NCBI RefSeq assembly: GCF_017676345.1
Contig: NZ_JAFFZM010000006.1
Span: 62,001 to 126,000, forward strand
DNA length: 64,000 nucleotides
DNA from: Streptomyces smyrnaeus
GTDB lineage: Bacteria > Actinomycetota > Actinomycetes > Streptomycetales > Streptomycetaceae
Direction of reading: 5' to 3'
Each line of letters starts with the position of its first letter. The stretch's first letter is position 1. The position numbers were made by a program, and so were the translations under genes. Under the pieces are notes generated by a model that worked only from the letters and a program-made list of their open reading frames with translations, was not told the DNA's origin and searched no databases. Below are positions 7,201 to 17,258 of the stretch, piece by piece.

Positions 7201-10200
7201 GTGAGTTCCTCCCTTACTGCCGACGCGCATCAGCGGCCCCGCGAGCCCGGTGCGTACCGGCTGGTGCGCACCGCTGCGGAACCGTTCGATTTCCCTGCCT
7301 CTGACGCGGCGCAGCGCGCTGTGGTTGACCACCGCGGCGGCCCGTTGCTCGTCCTGGCGGGTCCGGGCACGGGCAAGACCACCACCCTGGTCGAGGCCGT
7401 CGCGGCGCGGGTGCGGGAGGGCATGGACCCCGAACGCATCCTTGTGCTGACCTTCAGCCGCAAGGCCGCCGTCGATCTGCGCGACCGGATGACCGACCGG
7501 CTCGCACGGGAGGCGGCCCCTGCCCGGCTGCCGCGCCAGGCGGCCACGGTCGCGGTCGCGCCGGACGGCCGCACCCCGGCGGAGACCGGCTGCGGCGCGC
7601 TGGGCGGCACACCGCGCGCCCCCCAGGCGACGACGTTCCACTCGTACTGCTACGCGCTGGTGCGCGCGCACCAGGACGCCGATCTGTTCGCCGAACCCCT
7701 GCGCCTGCTGACCGGCCCCGAGCAGGACCTGCACATCAGGGAACTGCTCGAAGGGCAGCTCGCACTGGAGCGCCGGGGCCGCGCGACGGTGCGCTGGCCC
7801 GACGAACTGCGCGCCTGTCTGACGACCCGGGGGTTCGCCGACGAGGTCAGGGCGGTGCTCGCGCGCAGCCGGGAGTTGGGCCTGGGGCCCGCCGCGCTGG
7901 ACGCCTTCGCCCGCCGCGCGGGCCGCCCCGACTGGAGAGCCGCTGCCGGGTTCTTCGCCGAATATCTGGACGTACTGGATATGCAGGGCGTGCTCGACTA
8001 CGCCGAACTCGTGCACCGTGCGGTCCTGCTCGCCGAGCGCGAGGAGGTCGCCGCGCGGCTGCACGCCGCCTACGACGCGATCTATGTGGACGAGTTCCAG
8101 GACACCGACCCCTCCCAGGTGCGGTTGCTGCGCGCCCTGGCCGGTGGCGGGGCACGCACGCTGGTGGCGTTCGGCGACCCGGACCAGTCGATCTACGCGT
8201 TCCGCGGCGCGGACGTGAACGGCATCCTCGACTTCCCGGAGCTGTTCCGGCAGCGCTCCGGTGCTCCCGCGCCCGTCCATGTGCTGCGCACCGCACGGCG
8301 CTCCGGCGCCCGGCTGCTGGCCGCCACCCGCGAGCTGACGGCCCGGATGCCGCTCACCCGGCTCCCCGCCGATGCCGTACGCGCCCACCGTGGGCTGCGG
8401 CCGGCTCCCCGGTCCGACAGCGCGGGGAACGACGCCGGGGCCGACGGCCGCGTGGAGGTCCTCACCTTTCCGACAGCCGGTGCGGAACTGGACAACATCG
8501 CCGATCTGCTGCGCCGCGCCCACCTCGAAGACGGCCTCCCTTGGGGCGAGATGGCGGTACTGGTGCGTGCGGGCGGCCGCTCCCTGCCCGTCGTACGGCG
8601 CGCCCTCATCTCCGCCGGGGTACCCGTGGAGGTGGACGGCGACGACGTCCCGCTGCGCCACGAACCCGCCGTCGCCCCCTTGCTGACGGCGCTGCGCGTG
8701 GCGGCGACGGGCGCGCTGGAGGAGCGTGCCGTGCTCGGCACGGAGACGGCACTGACGCTGCTGACCTCGCCGCTCGGCGGTATGGACGCCGCCGACCTGC
8801 GCCGCCTGGGCCGGGCGCTGCGCGAGGAGGAGCGCGCCGCGGGGGCCAAGGTGCCGCGCCCCTCGGACGAACTGCTGGCCGAAGCCCTCGCCGAGCCCGA
8901 ACGGCTGGTGGCCCACACCCCGCACGCCGGTGCCACCGGCGCCGCACCCGCGGGCCGGTCCGTCGAGGGCGCCCACAGCCTCGGGCTGCTGCTGCGCAAG
9001 ACCCGCGAACTGCTCGCCGGGGGCGGCACGGCGGAAGAGGCGCTGTGGGAGCTGTGGAACGGCACGAGCTGGCCCGACCGGCTGGAGCGGGCCGCCCGAC
9101 GGGGCGGCCCGTCCGGCCGCAACGCGGACCGTGACCTGGATGCCGTCTGCACCCTGTTCGCCGTCGCGGCACGGGCCGAGGAGCGCGGCGGGGGCCGGGG
9201 CGCGCTCAACTTCCTGGACGAGCTGGAAGCCCAGGACATCGCCGCCGACACCCTTGTCCAGCGTGCGGTACGACCTGACTCGGTACGGCTGATGACGGCG
9301 CACCGCGCCAAGGGCCGCCAGTGGCGGCTGGTCGTGGTCGCAGGGGTGCAGGAAGGCCTGTGGCCCGATCTGCGGCGGCGCGGCTCTCTCCTGGAGGCGG
9401 ACCGCATCGGGCGCGACGGCATCGCCGAGCCGCTGTCCCCGGGGGCGCTGCTGGCCGAGGAGCGCAGGCTGTTCTACGTCGCGGCGACGCGCGCCGCGGA
9501 GCGCCTGGTGGTGACCGCCGTCCGCGCCCAGGCGGAGGACGGCGACCAGCCCTCACGGTTCCTGGCCGAACTGGGTGTCGAGCCGCAGCCGGTCGGCAAC
9601 CGCCCCCGCCGCCCGCTGTCGGTGTCCGCACTGGTCGCGGAGTTGCGCGCCACCACCGTCGACCCGGCGGCCTCGCCCGCGCTGCGGGACGCGGCGGCGC
9701 GGCGGCTGGCCAGGCTCGCGGCCGAGCGGGACGAGGAGGGCTATCCGCTCGTCCCGGCGGCGCATCCGCAGCGCTGGTGGGGGCTGGCCGAGCCGACCCG
9801 TTCCAGCGTGCCGCTGCGCGAGCTCGACGCACCTGTCGCACTGTCGGGCAGCGCGCTGGAACAGCTGGCGCGCACCTGCTCCCTGCAGTGGTTCCTGGCC
9901 CGTGAGGTGAAGGCCGACGAGCCGGCCACGGCAGCGCAGGGCTTCGGCAACGTGGTGCACGTACTGGCCGACGAGGTGGCCTCCGGCAGCAGTCCGGCGG
10001 ACCTGTCGGTGCTCATGGAGCGGCTGGACGCCGTCTGGGACGGGCTGGCCTTCGACGCGCCGTGGAAGTCGCGGCAGGAGAAGGAGAGCGCACGCGCCGC
10101 CCTGGAGCGCTTCTTGCGCTGGCATGTCATGGAGCGCGGTGAGGGCCGCGAGCTGGTCGGCAGTGAACACGGATTCGATGTCACGCTGCGGGCAGGTGAG

Positions 10201-10680
10201 CACGCCGTCCGCGTCCGCGGCAGCATGGACCGGGTCGAGCGGGACGCCCAGGGGCGCGCCTATGTGGTCGATTTCAAGACGGGCCGCACCCGCCCGACCG
10301 GGCCCGAGGTGGAGCGCCACCCCCAGCTGGCCGTCTACCAGCTCGCCCTGCGGGAGGGCGCCGCCGACGAGCTGTTCGGCGGAGCGCGCCCGCGGCCGGG
10401 CGGTGCCGAACTGGTGCAGCTGCGGCTCGGCGCCGCCAAGCGCGACGGCGGGGACACGCTGCCTGTCGTCCAGCAGCAGGAGCCGGTCGACCGGCAGGGG
10501 GAGCCGGCACCGGAGCCCGGGGACGGTACCGGGGGCGACTGGGTGGGCGAGCTGCTGGCCACCGCGGCGGCGCGGGTACTGGACGAGCGCTTCACCCCCT
10601 CGCCGGGGCAGCACTGCACACACTGCTCCTTCCGCACGTCCTGCTCCGCCCGCCCGGAGGGCCGCCAGATCGTCGAGTGA
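7201..10680 (+). CDS. adnA: AdnA-like UvrD/Rep helicase with Fe-S PD-(D/E)XK nuclease
   Basis: This protein has 1159 residues, with GTG start at 7201 preceded by AAGG. The N-terminal superfamily 1 helicase has Walker A AGPGTGKT (about 53-60), Walker B VDEFQDTD (about 296-303), GDPDQSIYAFRG and the late motif TAHRAKGRQW. The C-terminal nuclease has VVDFKTG (about 1024) and HPQLAVYQ. A cysteine at about 893 (CSLQWFL) plus CTHC-x5-C near 1138 form the four-Cys Fe-S arrangement known in AddB/AdnA-type nucleases. With the next gene it should form AdnAB, which in mycobacteria resects double-strand breaks ahead of RecA. The order equals Rv3202c-Rv3201c. The adnA/adnB symbols are assigned by order and domain similarity. 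Confidence 0.88.
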   Translation: MSSSLTADAHQRPREPGAYRLVRTAAEPFDFPASDAAQRAVVDHRGGPLLVLAGPGTGKTTTLVEAVAARVREGMDPERILVLTFSRKAAVDLRDRMTDRLAREAAPARLPRQAATVAVAPDGRTPAETGCGALGGTPRAPQATTFHSYCYALVRAHQDADLFAEPLRLLTGPEQDLHIRELLEGQLALERRGRATVRWPDELRACLTTRGFADEVRAVLARSRELGLGPAALDAFARRAGRPDWRAAAGFFAEYLDVLDMQGVLDYAELVHRAVLLAEREEVAARLHAAYDAIYVDEFQDTDPSQVRLLRALAGGGARTLVAFGDPDQSIYAFRGADVNGILDFPELFRQRSGAPAPVHVLRTARRSGARLLAATRELTARMPLTRLPADAVRAHRGLRPAPRSDSAGNDAGADGRVEVLTFPTAGAELDNIADLLRRAHLEDGLPWGEMAVLVRAGGRSLPVVRRALISAGVPVEVDGDDVPLRHEPAVAPLLTALRVAATGALEERAVLGTETALTLLTSPLGGMDAADLRRLGRALREEERAAGAKVPRPSDELLAEALAEPERLVAHTPHAGATGAAPAGRSVEGAHSLGLLLRKTRELLAGGGTAEEALWELWNGTSWPDRLERAARRGGPSGRNADRDLDAVCTLFAVAARAEERGGGRGALNFLDELEAQDIAADTLVQRAVRPDSVRLMTAHRAKGRQWRLVVVAGVQEGLWPDLRRRGSLLEADRIGRDGIAEPLSPGALLAEERRLFYVAATRAAERLVVTAVRAQAEDGDQPSRFLAELGVEPQPVGNRPRRPLSVSALVAELRATTVDPAASPALRDAAARRLARLAAERDEEGYPLVPAAHPQRWWGLAEPTRSSVPLRELDAPVALSGSALEQLARTCSLQWFLAREVKADEPATAAQGFGNVVHVLADEVASGSSPADLSVLMERLDAVWDGLAFDAPWKSRQEKESARAALERFLRWHVMERGEGRELVGSEHGFDVTLRAGEHAVRVRGSMDRVERDAQGRAYVVDFKTGRTRPTGPEVERHPQLAVYQLALREGAADELFGGARPRPGGAELVQLRLGAAKRDGGDTLPVVQQQEPVDRQGEPAPEPGDGTGGDWVGELLATAAARVLDERFTPSPGQHCTHCSFRTSCSARPEGRQIVE

Positions 10681-10791
10681 CCAGATCGCCCGGTGAGCCG
10701 CCCGGGCGGAGCCCACCGGCCACCCCTTGGGCCTTCCGCCGCCGGGCGGGCGCATCGTCCGGCCCGGCGGTGATCTGTCAGCCGCGAGCGC

Positions 10792-10797
10792 TAGCGT
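10792..10797 (+). promoter_or_regulatory. -10-like TAGCGT directly before adnB
   Basis: TAGCGT lies 7 bases upstream of the GTG start, the geometry expected for a leaderless transcript. The -35 region is weak. This would give adnB its own promoter inside the 124-base gap after adnA. Confidence 0.35.
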
Positions 10798-10804
10798 CTT
10801 ACGA

Positions 10805-13800
10805 GTGCCCGCACCGCTCACCGACCCAGGACAGCTCGCCGAGCTGCTGGGTATCCCGTTCACCCCGGAGCAGACGGCCTGCATCACCGCGCCGCCCGCT
10901 CCCCAGGTGATCGTGGCCGGCGCGGGCTCGGGGAAGACCACCGTCATGGCCGCCCGCGTGGTGTGGCTGGTGGGAACCGGGCAGGTCGCCCCCGACCGCG
11001 TCCTGGGGCTGACGTTCACCAACAAGGCGGCCGGTGAGCTGTCCGAACGCGTACGCAAGGCGCTGCTGCGCGCCGGTGTCACCGGATCCGACCCGGCGCC
11101 CTTCGACGGCGCCGGCGACGGCCTGGCGGACGGCGCCGAGGTGGGAGAGCCGCAGATCTCCACGTACCACGCCTTCGCCGGACGGCTGCTGACCGAGCAC
11201 GGGCTGCGGCTCGGCCTGGAGCCGACCGTGCGGCTGCTGGCCGACGCCACCCGGTTCCAGCTCGCCGCCGGGGTGCTGCGCGCGGCCCAGGGCCCTTTCG
11301 AGGCGCTCACCAAGTCCGTGCCGGCACTGGTGGAGGACCTGCTCGCGCTCGACGCCGAGCTGTCCGAACACCTCGTCACCCCCGAACAGCTGCGCGAACA
11401 CAACGCCGAGCTGCTCGCCGGGCTGGAGGGGACCCGGCTGACCAACGAGAAGCTGCGCAAGGTGCCCCAGGCGACGCTCGCCCGGCAGGAACTGCTCGGC
11501 CTGGTCGAGGAGTACCGCGCCCGCAAACAGGCACAGGAGCGGATCGACTTCGGCGACCAGATCGCGCTGGCCGCACGGCTCGCCGGGATGCCGGAGGTGG
11601 GCCGTGCGCTGCGCGAGCAGTTCTCCGTCGTACTGCTGGACGAGTACCAGGACACCTCCGTCGCACAGCGCGTACTGCTCGCCGGGCTCTTCGGACAGGG
11701 CACAGGACACCCCGTCACCGCGGTCGGGGACCCCTGCCAGGCGATCTACGGCTGGCGCGGCGCCTCCGTCGCCAATCTGGACGACTTCCCGCACCACTTC
11801 CCGCACGCCGACGGCACCCCGGCCCGCCGCCAGTCGCTGAGCGAGAACCGGCGCAGCGGCGGCCGTCTGCTGCACCTCGCCAACGACCTGGCAGCGCCAC
11901 TGCGCGAGCGGCACGAGGGAGTCGAGGCGCTGCGCCCCGCCCCCGGTGCCGAGGGGCAGGGACTGGTCCGTGCGGCGCTGATGGAGACCCAGGCCGAAGA
12001 GATCGCCTGGCTGGCCGACTCGCTGGCGCATCTGGTGCGTACCGGCACCCCGCCCGGCGAGATCGCCGTGCTGTGCCGCAGTGCCACCGATTTCGCCGAG
12101 ATCCAGGGCGCACTGGTGGAGCGGGATCTGCCCGTGGAGGTCGTCGGCCTGTCCGGGCTGCTGCACCTGCCGGAGATCGCCGATCTGGTGGCCGTCTGCG
12201 AAGTGCTGCAGGACCCCACCGCCAACGCCGCGCTGGTGCGACTGCTGACCGGGCCGCGCTGGCGGACAGGCCCGCGCGATCTGGCGCTGCTCGGCCGCCG
12301 CGCGGCGCTGCTCGTGGCGCACCAGCGCAGCCGCGAGGGCGACGATCCGGACGAGCGACTGGCCGCGGCCGTCGAAGGTGCCGACCCGGCGGAAGTGCGC
12401 TCCCTGGCCGACGCGCTGGACACCTTCCTGGAGGCCGACGGGTACGAGGACGAGCTGCCCTTCTCCGCCCAGGCCCGGGTCCGCTTCGCACGGCTCGCGG
12501 CCGAGCTGCGCGATCTGCGGCGCTCGCTTGCCGACCCGCTGATGGACGTGCTGCACCGGGTGCTGACCGTCACCGGGCTGGAGGTCGAGCTGGCCGCCTC
12601 CCCGCACGCCGTCGCGGCCCGGCGGCGCGAGACGCTCGGCCAGTTCCTCGACATCGCAGCGGGCTTCGCCTCACTGGACGGCGAGGCCACCCTGCTGGCC
12701 TTCCTCGCGTTCTTGCGCACTGCCGCGCAGTACGAGAAGGGGCTGGACAGCTCACTGCCGGGCGGCGAGAACACGGTCAAGGTGTTGACCGCGCACAAGT
12801 CCAAGGGCCTGGAGTGGGACGTGGTCGCGGTGCCGGGCCTGGTCGCCAAGCAGTTCCCCAGCGAACAGGCCCGCGAGACCTGGCTCACCCAGCCCAAGGT
12901 GCTGCCCTACGCGCTGCGCGGTGACGCCGATACGCTCCCGCCCCGGCCGGAGTGGAACGCGAAGGGGCTCAAGGAGCACGAGAACGCGCTGCGTGCCCAT
13001 CAGTCGACGGAGGAGCTGCGGCTCGGCTACGTCACCTTCACCCGCCCGCGCAGCCTGCTGCTGGGATCGGGGCACTGGTGGGGCCCCTCCCAGAAGCGCC
13101 CGCGCGGCCCCTCCGCCTTCCTGGAGGCCTTGCGCGCCCACTGCGAGGCCGACCCGGCGCACGGCGAGGTCGAGCACTGGGCCGATCCTCCGCAAGAGGG
13201 CGCGGTCAACCCCGCGCTGGCGGAGCCGGCGGAAGAGCGGGTCTGGCCGCTGCCCCTGGACGAGACCGCACTGGCGCTGCGGCGCGAGGCGGCGGCGCGG
13301 GTGGAGTCGTACCTGGCCGCACCCGCCCCGGACCCGAACACCACGGCGGCGAACCAGGGCACCGATCCGGCAGCCGAAGAGCTCAGCCCCGAGGAGGCCC
13401 GGCTGGTCGCCGCCTGGGACCGCGACCTGGAGGCACTCACAGGCGAACTGCGCCGCTCCCGCGCGGCAGTACGCGACGTACCCCTGCCGCGCACACTGAG
13501 CGCCTCCCAGCTGCTGCGCCTGGCAGCCGATCCGGAAGGCTTCGCCCGGGAACTGGCCCGCCCCATGCCGCGCCCGCCGCGGCCTGCGGCAGCGCGCAGG
13601 GGCACCCGGTTCCACGCCTGGGTTGAGTCCCGTTTCGAAGAGCTGCCGCTGCCGCTGCTCGGCCCCGACGAGCTGCCCGGCGCCGAGGGCGAGGGCCCCT
13701 ACGGCAGCGAGCCGCCGCACATCGCGGACGAACGGGACCTGGCGGCCCTCAAGGAGGCCTTCGAACGCACTCCCTACGCGCAGCGCACGCCCCACCGTGT

Positions 13801-14161
13801 CGAGGCGCCCTTCCAGCTCGTACTCGCCGGACGGGTCGTCCGGGGCCGGATCGACGCCGTCTACCGGGACCGGGGCCCCGACGGGAGTGTGACGTTCGAC
13901 ATCATCGACTGGAAGACCGGTCGCGGCCAGGACGCCGACCCCCTCCAGCTCGCCGTCTACCGGCTCGCCTGGGCCGAGCAGGAAGGGGTGCCGCTGTCCT
14001 CGGTCGGCGCGGCGTTCCTCTACGTGCGCAGCGGTGAGCTGGTGCGGCCGGAGGCGCTGCCCGGCCGCGCAGAACTGGAGCGGCTGCTGCTGGGCGACGT
14101 ACACCTGGACGGCCCGGACGCGCTGCCCGAGGAACCGGGGAACCCTCCGGCTGACGGCTGA
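10805..14161 (+). CDS. adnB: AdnB-like UvrD/Rep helicase-nuclease
   Basis: This protein has 1118 residues. Walker A GAGSGKT is at about 39-45, Walker B LDEYQDTS at about 277, with GDPCQAIYGWRG and TAHKSKGLEWDVV after it. The C-terminal RecB-type nuclease shows RGTRFHAWVE, DIIDWKTG (about 1032) and LQLAVYRLAW. Unlike its partner it has no Fe-S cysteine cluster. It is the presumed second motor-nuclease subunit of AdnAB. I use GTG 10805 because homologous sequence (PAPLTDPGQLAELLG) begins there; the frame extends upstream to 10727 without family-like sequence. Confidence 0.88.
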   Translation: MPAPLTDPGQLAELLGIPFTPEQTACITAPPAPQVIVAGAGSGKTTVMAARVVWLVGTGQVAPDRVLGLTFTNKAAGELSERVRKALLRAGVTGSDPAPFDGAGDGLADGAEVGEPQISTYHAFAGRLLTEHGLRLGLEPTVRLLADATRFQLAAGVLRAAQGPFEALTKSVPALVEDLLALDAELSEHLVTPEQLREHNAELLAGLEGTRLTNEKLRKVPQATLARQELLGLVEEYRARKQAQERIDFGDQIALAARLAGMPEVGRALREQFSVVLLDEYQDTSVAQRVLLAGLFGQGTGHPVTAVGDPCQAIYGWRGASVANLDDFPHHFPHADGTPARRQSLSENRRSGGRLLHLANDLAAPLRERHEGVEALRPAPGAEGQGLVRAALMETQAEEIAWLADSLAHLVRTGTPPGEIAVLCRSATDFAEIQGALVERDLPVEVVGLSGLLHLPEIADLVAVCEVLQDPTANAALVRLLTGPRWRTGPRDLALLGRRAALLVAHQRSREGDDPDERLAAAVEGADPAEVRSLADALDTFLEADGYEDELPFSAQARVRFARLAAELRDLRRSLADPLMDVLHRVLTVTGLEVELAASPHAVAARRRETLGQFLDIAAGFASLDGEATLLAFLAFLRTAAQYEKGLDSSLPGGENTVKVLTAHKSKGLEWDVVAVPGLVAKQFPSEQARETWLTQPKVLPYALRGDADTLPPRPEWNAKGLKEHENALRAHQSTEELRLGYVTFTRPRSLLLGSGHWWGPSQKRPRGPSAFLEALRAHCEADPAHGEVEHWADPPQEGAVNPALAEPAEERVWPLPLDETALALRREAAARVESYLAAPAPDPNTTAANQGTDPAAEELSPEEARLVAAWDRDLEALTGELRRSRAAVRDVPLPRTLSASQLLRLAADPEGFARELARPMPRPPRPAAARRGTRFHAWVESRFEELPLPLLGPDELPGAEGEGPYGSEPPHIADERDLAALKEAFERTPYAQRTPHRVEAPFQLVLAGRVVRGRIDAVYRDRGPDGSVTFDIIDWKTGRGQDADPLQLAVYRLAWAEQEGVPLSSVGAAFLYVRSGELVRPEALPGRAELERLLLGDVHLDGPDALPEEPGNPPADG

Positions 14162-14176
14162 TCACCCGACGCCGGT

Positions 14177-14182
14177 TAGGCT
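14177..14182 (+). promoter_or_regulatory. -10 element TAGGCT of the dipeptidase gene
   Basis: TAGGCT lies 7 bases before ATG 14190, and a TGACGG at 14152-14157 could serve as -35 with a long 19-base spacer. There is no Shine-Dalgarno between this and the start, which suggests a leaderless mRNA. Confidence 0.45.
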
Positions 14183-14189
14183 CGATGGC

Positions 14190-15596
14190 ATGAGCACCAC
14201 CCCGGCTCCCCCGGACAGCGCGGTCCGGACCTTCATCCAAGAGCAGCGTTCCGCCTTTCTGACCGACCTGTCCGCCTGGCTGCGCATCCCCTCCGTCTCC
14301 GCCGACCCGGGGCGTGCCGATGATGTGCGGCGCAGCGCCGACTGGCTCGCGGCCACCCTGCGCACGACGGGCTTCCCCGTCGCCGAGGTCTGGGAGACCG
14401 ACGGAGCGCCCGCCGTCTTCGCCGAGTGGCCCTGCGACGACCCGACGGCACCCACCGTCCTCGTCTACGGTCACCACGACGTCCAGCCCGCCGTCCGCAC
14501 CGACGGCTGGCACAGCGAACCGTTCGAACCCGAGGAGCGCGACGGTCGCCTCTACGCGCGCGGCGCCGCCGACGACAAGGGGCAGGTGCTCTTCCACGCC
14601 CTGGGTCTGCGCGCGCATCTGGCCGCCACCGGCCGCACCGCGCCGGCTGTCGGCATCAAGCTGCTGATCGAAGGCGAGGAGGAGTCCGGCTCCCCGCACT
14701 TCCCCGCACTGCTGCGCACCCACGCCCAGCGCCTGGCCTGCGACGCCGTCGTCGTCTCCGACACCGGCATGTGGGACGAGAACACCCCCACCGTCTGCAC
14801 CGGCATGCGGGGGCTCACCGACTGCCAGATCGACCTGTACGGGCCCGGCCAGGACGTGCACTCCGGCTCCTTCGGCGGTGCGGTTCCCAACCCGGCCACC
14901 GAGGCCGCCCGCCTCGCCGCAGCCCTGCACGACGACGACCGCCGGGTGACCCTCCCCGGTTTCTACGACGGCATCGTGGAGCTGACCGAGGAGGAACGCA
15001 CCCTCTTCGGTCAGCTGCCGTTCGACGAGGAGGCCTGGCTGCGCGCCGCCCACTCGGAGGCGACACTGGGCGAGCGCGGCTACACCACCCTGGAGCGCGT
15101 CTGGGCCCGCCCCACGGCGGAGGTCAACGGCATCAGCGGCGGCTACCAGGGCCCCGGCGGCAAGACGATCGTGCCCTCCCGCGCCGAGCTCAAGCTGTCC
15201 TTCCGCACCGTCGCGGGCCAGGACGAGGAGAAGATCCAGCAGTCGCTCAGGGAATGGGTCGCCGCACGCCTCCCCGCAGGCATCCGGCACGAGATCACCT
15301 TCTGGGGCGCCACCCGCCCCTGCCTCACCCCGCTCGACCACCCCGCACTGCGCTCCCTCACCCGCGCCATGCGGCGCGCCTTCGGCACCCCGGTCCGCTT
15401 CACCCGGGAGGGCGGCTCGGGACCGGCCGCCGACCTGAGGGACGCTCTCGGCGTCCCCGTTCTGTTCCTCGGGATCTCGGTCCCCTCCGACGGCTGGCAC
15501 GCGCCCAACGAGAAGGTCGAACTCGATCTGCTGTTCAAAGGGGCCGAGACGGCCGCATACCTGTGGGACGACCTCGCGGCACACTGGAGCGGCTGA
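14190..15596 (+). CDS. M20-family dipeptidase (metallopeptidase)
   Basis: This is a 468-residue cytosolic zinc peptidase of the M20/ArgE/carnosinase-like family, predicted to cleave dipeptides. The metal- and catalysis-related motifs are all present: VYGHHDVQPA (first zinc ligand His), RGAADDKGQ (bridging Asp) and EGEEESGS (catalytic Glu plus ligand Glu). A lid/dimerisation domain contains VHSGSFGGAV, and GGSGPAADL lies near the end. The length is usual for the family. ATG 14190 is chosen; an ATG at 14185 is out of frame. In M. tuberculosis the equivalent slot holds a TrkA/ion-channel gene, so this is a Streptomyces-side difference in an otherwise shared block. Confidence 0.9.
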   Translation: MSTTPAPPDSAVRTFIQEQRSAFLTDLSAWLRIPSVSADPGRADDVRRSADWLAATLRTTGFPVAEVWETDGAPAVFAEWPCDDPTAPTVLVYGHHDVQPAVRTDGWHSEPFEPEERDGRLYARGAADDKGQVLFHALGLRAHLAATGRTAPAVGIKLLIEGEEESGSPHFPALLRTHAQRLACDAVVVSDTGMWDENTPTVCTGMRGLTDCQIDLYGPGQDVHSGSFGGAVPNPATEAARLAAALHDDDRRVTLPGFYDGIVELTEEERTLFGQLPFDEEAWLRAAHSEATLGERGYTTLERVWARPTAEVNGISGGYQGPGGKTIVPSRAELKLSFRTVAGQDEEKIQQSLREWVAARLPAGIRHEITFWGATRPCLTPLDHPALRSLTRAMRRAFGTPVRFTREGGSGPAADLRDALGVPVLFLGISVPSDGWHAPNEKVELDLLFKGAETAAYLWDDLAAHWSG

Positions 15597-15727
15597 CAGC
15601 GGCTGCTCCGGCAGCGCGACCGCCCGGAACGAGCCGCCCCGCCGCCCGACTCACGAACGCTCGCCAACCGCCCCCCGACCCGGCCACCGGGCGGGGAGCC
15701 CCGACCCAGGGGGAGTAGGAAGCAGAA

Positions 15728-16741
15728 GTGACCATCCCGACCTCGACCGACCGTTCCACCGGAGAGCCCGCCACGGACACCGCCCCGCACACCGGCTCCA
15801 CCGTCGCGTCAGCGGCCGACGAGCAACCCATCAGCCTCACCACCACAGGAGGCATCGACCGCGCCTCCCACCACCGGCTGGACGAGGCATGGCTGGCGGC
15901 GGCCTGGAGTCACCCCAGCACCCGCGTCTTCGTGGTCTCCGGCGGACAGGCCCTGATCGAGGACAAGGAGGACGGCACCACGGAACTCGTCATGATGCCC
16001 TCCTTCGACGCGCCCTTCACCGAGGCCCACCGCTACTTCCTGGGCATAGACGAAGAGGGCGTGCGCTACTTCGCACTCCAGAAGGACTCACTGCCCGGCA
16101 GGATGGACGACATCGCCCGCCCGGCCGGACTGCGCGAAGCCGGACCCCTGCTCTGCGACCGCGACAGCGAACTGATGGTCCACGCCATCGGCCTGGAGAA
16201 CTGGCAGCGCACCCACCGCTTCTGCTCCCGCTGCGGCGAACGCACCGTCATCGCGGCAGCCGGGCACATCCGCCGCTGCCCGGCCTGCGGCGCCGAGCAC
16301 TACCCGCGCACCGACCCCGCCGTCATCATGCTGGTCACCGACGACCAGGACCGCGCACTGCTGGGCCGCCAGGTGCACTGGCCCGAGGGCCGGTTCTCGA
16401 CGCTCGCCGGCTTCGTCGAACCGGGCGAGTCCATCGAAGCCGCGGTACGCCGCGAGGTCGCCGAGGAGGCCGGCGTGGCCGTGGGCCCCGTCAGCTACGT
16501 CGCCAGCCAGCCCTGGCCCTTCCCCTCCAGCCTGATGCTGGGCTTCATGGCCCGCGCCACCTCGCCCCGTATCAAGGTGGACGGGGACGAGATCGAGGAG
16601 GCCCGCTGGTTCTCCCGCGACGACCTGCGGGCCGCGATCGAGACCGGCGAGGTGCTCCCACCCGCCGGAATCTCGATCGCGGCCCGCCTGGTCGAACGCT
16701 GGTACGGACAGCCGCTGCCCAAGCCCCGCCGCCACGACTGA
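15728..16741 (+). CDS. nudC: NudC: NAD(+) diphosphatase / RNA deNADding Nudix hydrolase
   Basis: This 337-residue protein starts at GTG 15728 with AGGAAG upstream. It hydrolyses NAD(H) to NMN(H) and AMP, and in characterised NudC enzymes also removes NAD caps from RNA. After the N-terminal domain comes a zinc ribbon (FCSRCG and RCPACG). A canonical Nudix box beginning GFVEPGES and ending REVAEEAG follows, then the NudC signature SQPWPFPSS. It precedes, on the opposite strand, the mycoredoxin gene, the same neighbourhood as Rv3199c in M. tuberculosis. Confidence 0.95.
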   Translation: MTIPTSTDRSTGEPATDTAPHTGSTVASAADEQPISLTTTGGIDRASHHRLDEAWLAAAWSHPSTRVFVVSGGQALIEDKEDGTTELVMMPSFDAPFTEAHRYFLGIDEEGVRYFALQKDSLPGRMDDIARPAGLREAGPLLCDRDSELMVHAIGLENWQRTHRFCSRCGERTVIAAAGHIRRCPACGAEHYPRTDPAVIMLVTDDQDRALLGRQVHWPEGRFSTLAGFVEPGESIEAAVRREVAEEAGVAVGPVSYVASQPWPFPSSLMLGFMARATSPRIKVDGDEIEEARWFSRDDLRAAIETGEVLPPAGISIAARLVERWYGQPLPKPRRHD

Positions 16742-16788
16742 GGCGGCCGAGCCGCCGCCACGATCGGGCGGCGGGCCGGGCCCGGGCC

Positions 16789-16820
16789 CGCGGGGCCGAC
16801 CGTCCACCGGCGGCCCCGCG
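16789..16820. terminator. Terminator between nudC and the mycoredoxin gene
   Basis: CGCGGGGCCG at 16789-16798 pairs perfectly with 16811-16820 across a 12-base loop, between convergent stop codons. Other GC-rich inverted repeats lie just upstream. Confidence 0.6.
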
Positions 16821-16826
16821 AGCGGG

Positions 16827-17069
16827 TCAGCCGCCGATCTTCTCCTTGACCTGCGCCAGGGAGGGGTTGGTCAGCGTCGAGCCGTCGGGGAACAGAACGG
16901 TCGGCACCGTCTGGTTGCCGCCGTTCGCCTTCTCGACGAAGGCCGCCGACTCGGGGTCCTGCTCGATGTTGATCTCGGTGTACGCGATGCCCTCGCGCTC
17001 CATCTGGCCCTTCAGCCGACGGCAGTAGCCGCACCAGGTGGTGCTGTACATCGTCACAGTGCCCGCCAT
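16827..17069 (-). CDS. mrx1: Mycoredoxin (glutaredoxin-family, CGYC active site)
   Basis: This is an 80-residue thioredoxin-fold protein. The active site WCGYC lies near residues 12-16, TVPTVLF is the cis-Pro region, and the ending ALAQ/VKEKIGG-type helix is present. CGYC is the motif of actinobacterial Mrx1, which reduces protein-mycothiol mixed disulfides using mycothiol. A SigR-type promoter sits 41-66 bases upstream, which supports a role in thiol stress. It is divergent from uvrD2 and is the counterpart of Rv3198A. Confidence 0.9.
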   Translation of the reverse strand: MAGTVTMYSTTWCGYCRRLKGQMEREGIAYTEINIEQDPESAAFVEKANGGNQTVPTVLFPDGSTLTNPSLAQVKEKIGG

Positions 17070-17109
17070 CTTCTCCAGTGCTCCTTCGTCTCGTCCGGTG
17101 CCTCCAGTG

Positions 17110-17135
17110 AACGCGCGCAGGCACCGGACCATTCC
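17110..17135 (-). promoter_or_regulatory. SigR-type promoter of the mycoredoxin gene
   Basis: On the minus strand, GGAAT (complement of 17131-17135), an 18-base spacer and GTT (complement of 17110-17112) form an exact SigR consensus. The -10 lies 41 bases upstream of the ATG. Confidence 0.75.
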
Positions 17136-17258
17136 CCCCAGGGGTAACGGGCGGAAATCCCCGAGGGAGCGGACAGGGTCACACCGCTTGTATGACAAAC
17201 AACCCCGGCTGTGGACAACCCCGTCACCGCCCCGCCCGGCGGCTGGCAGCATGGCGGG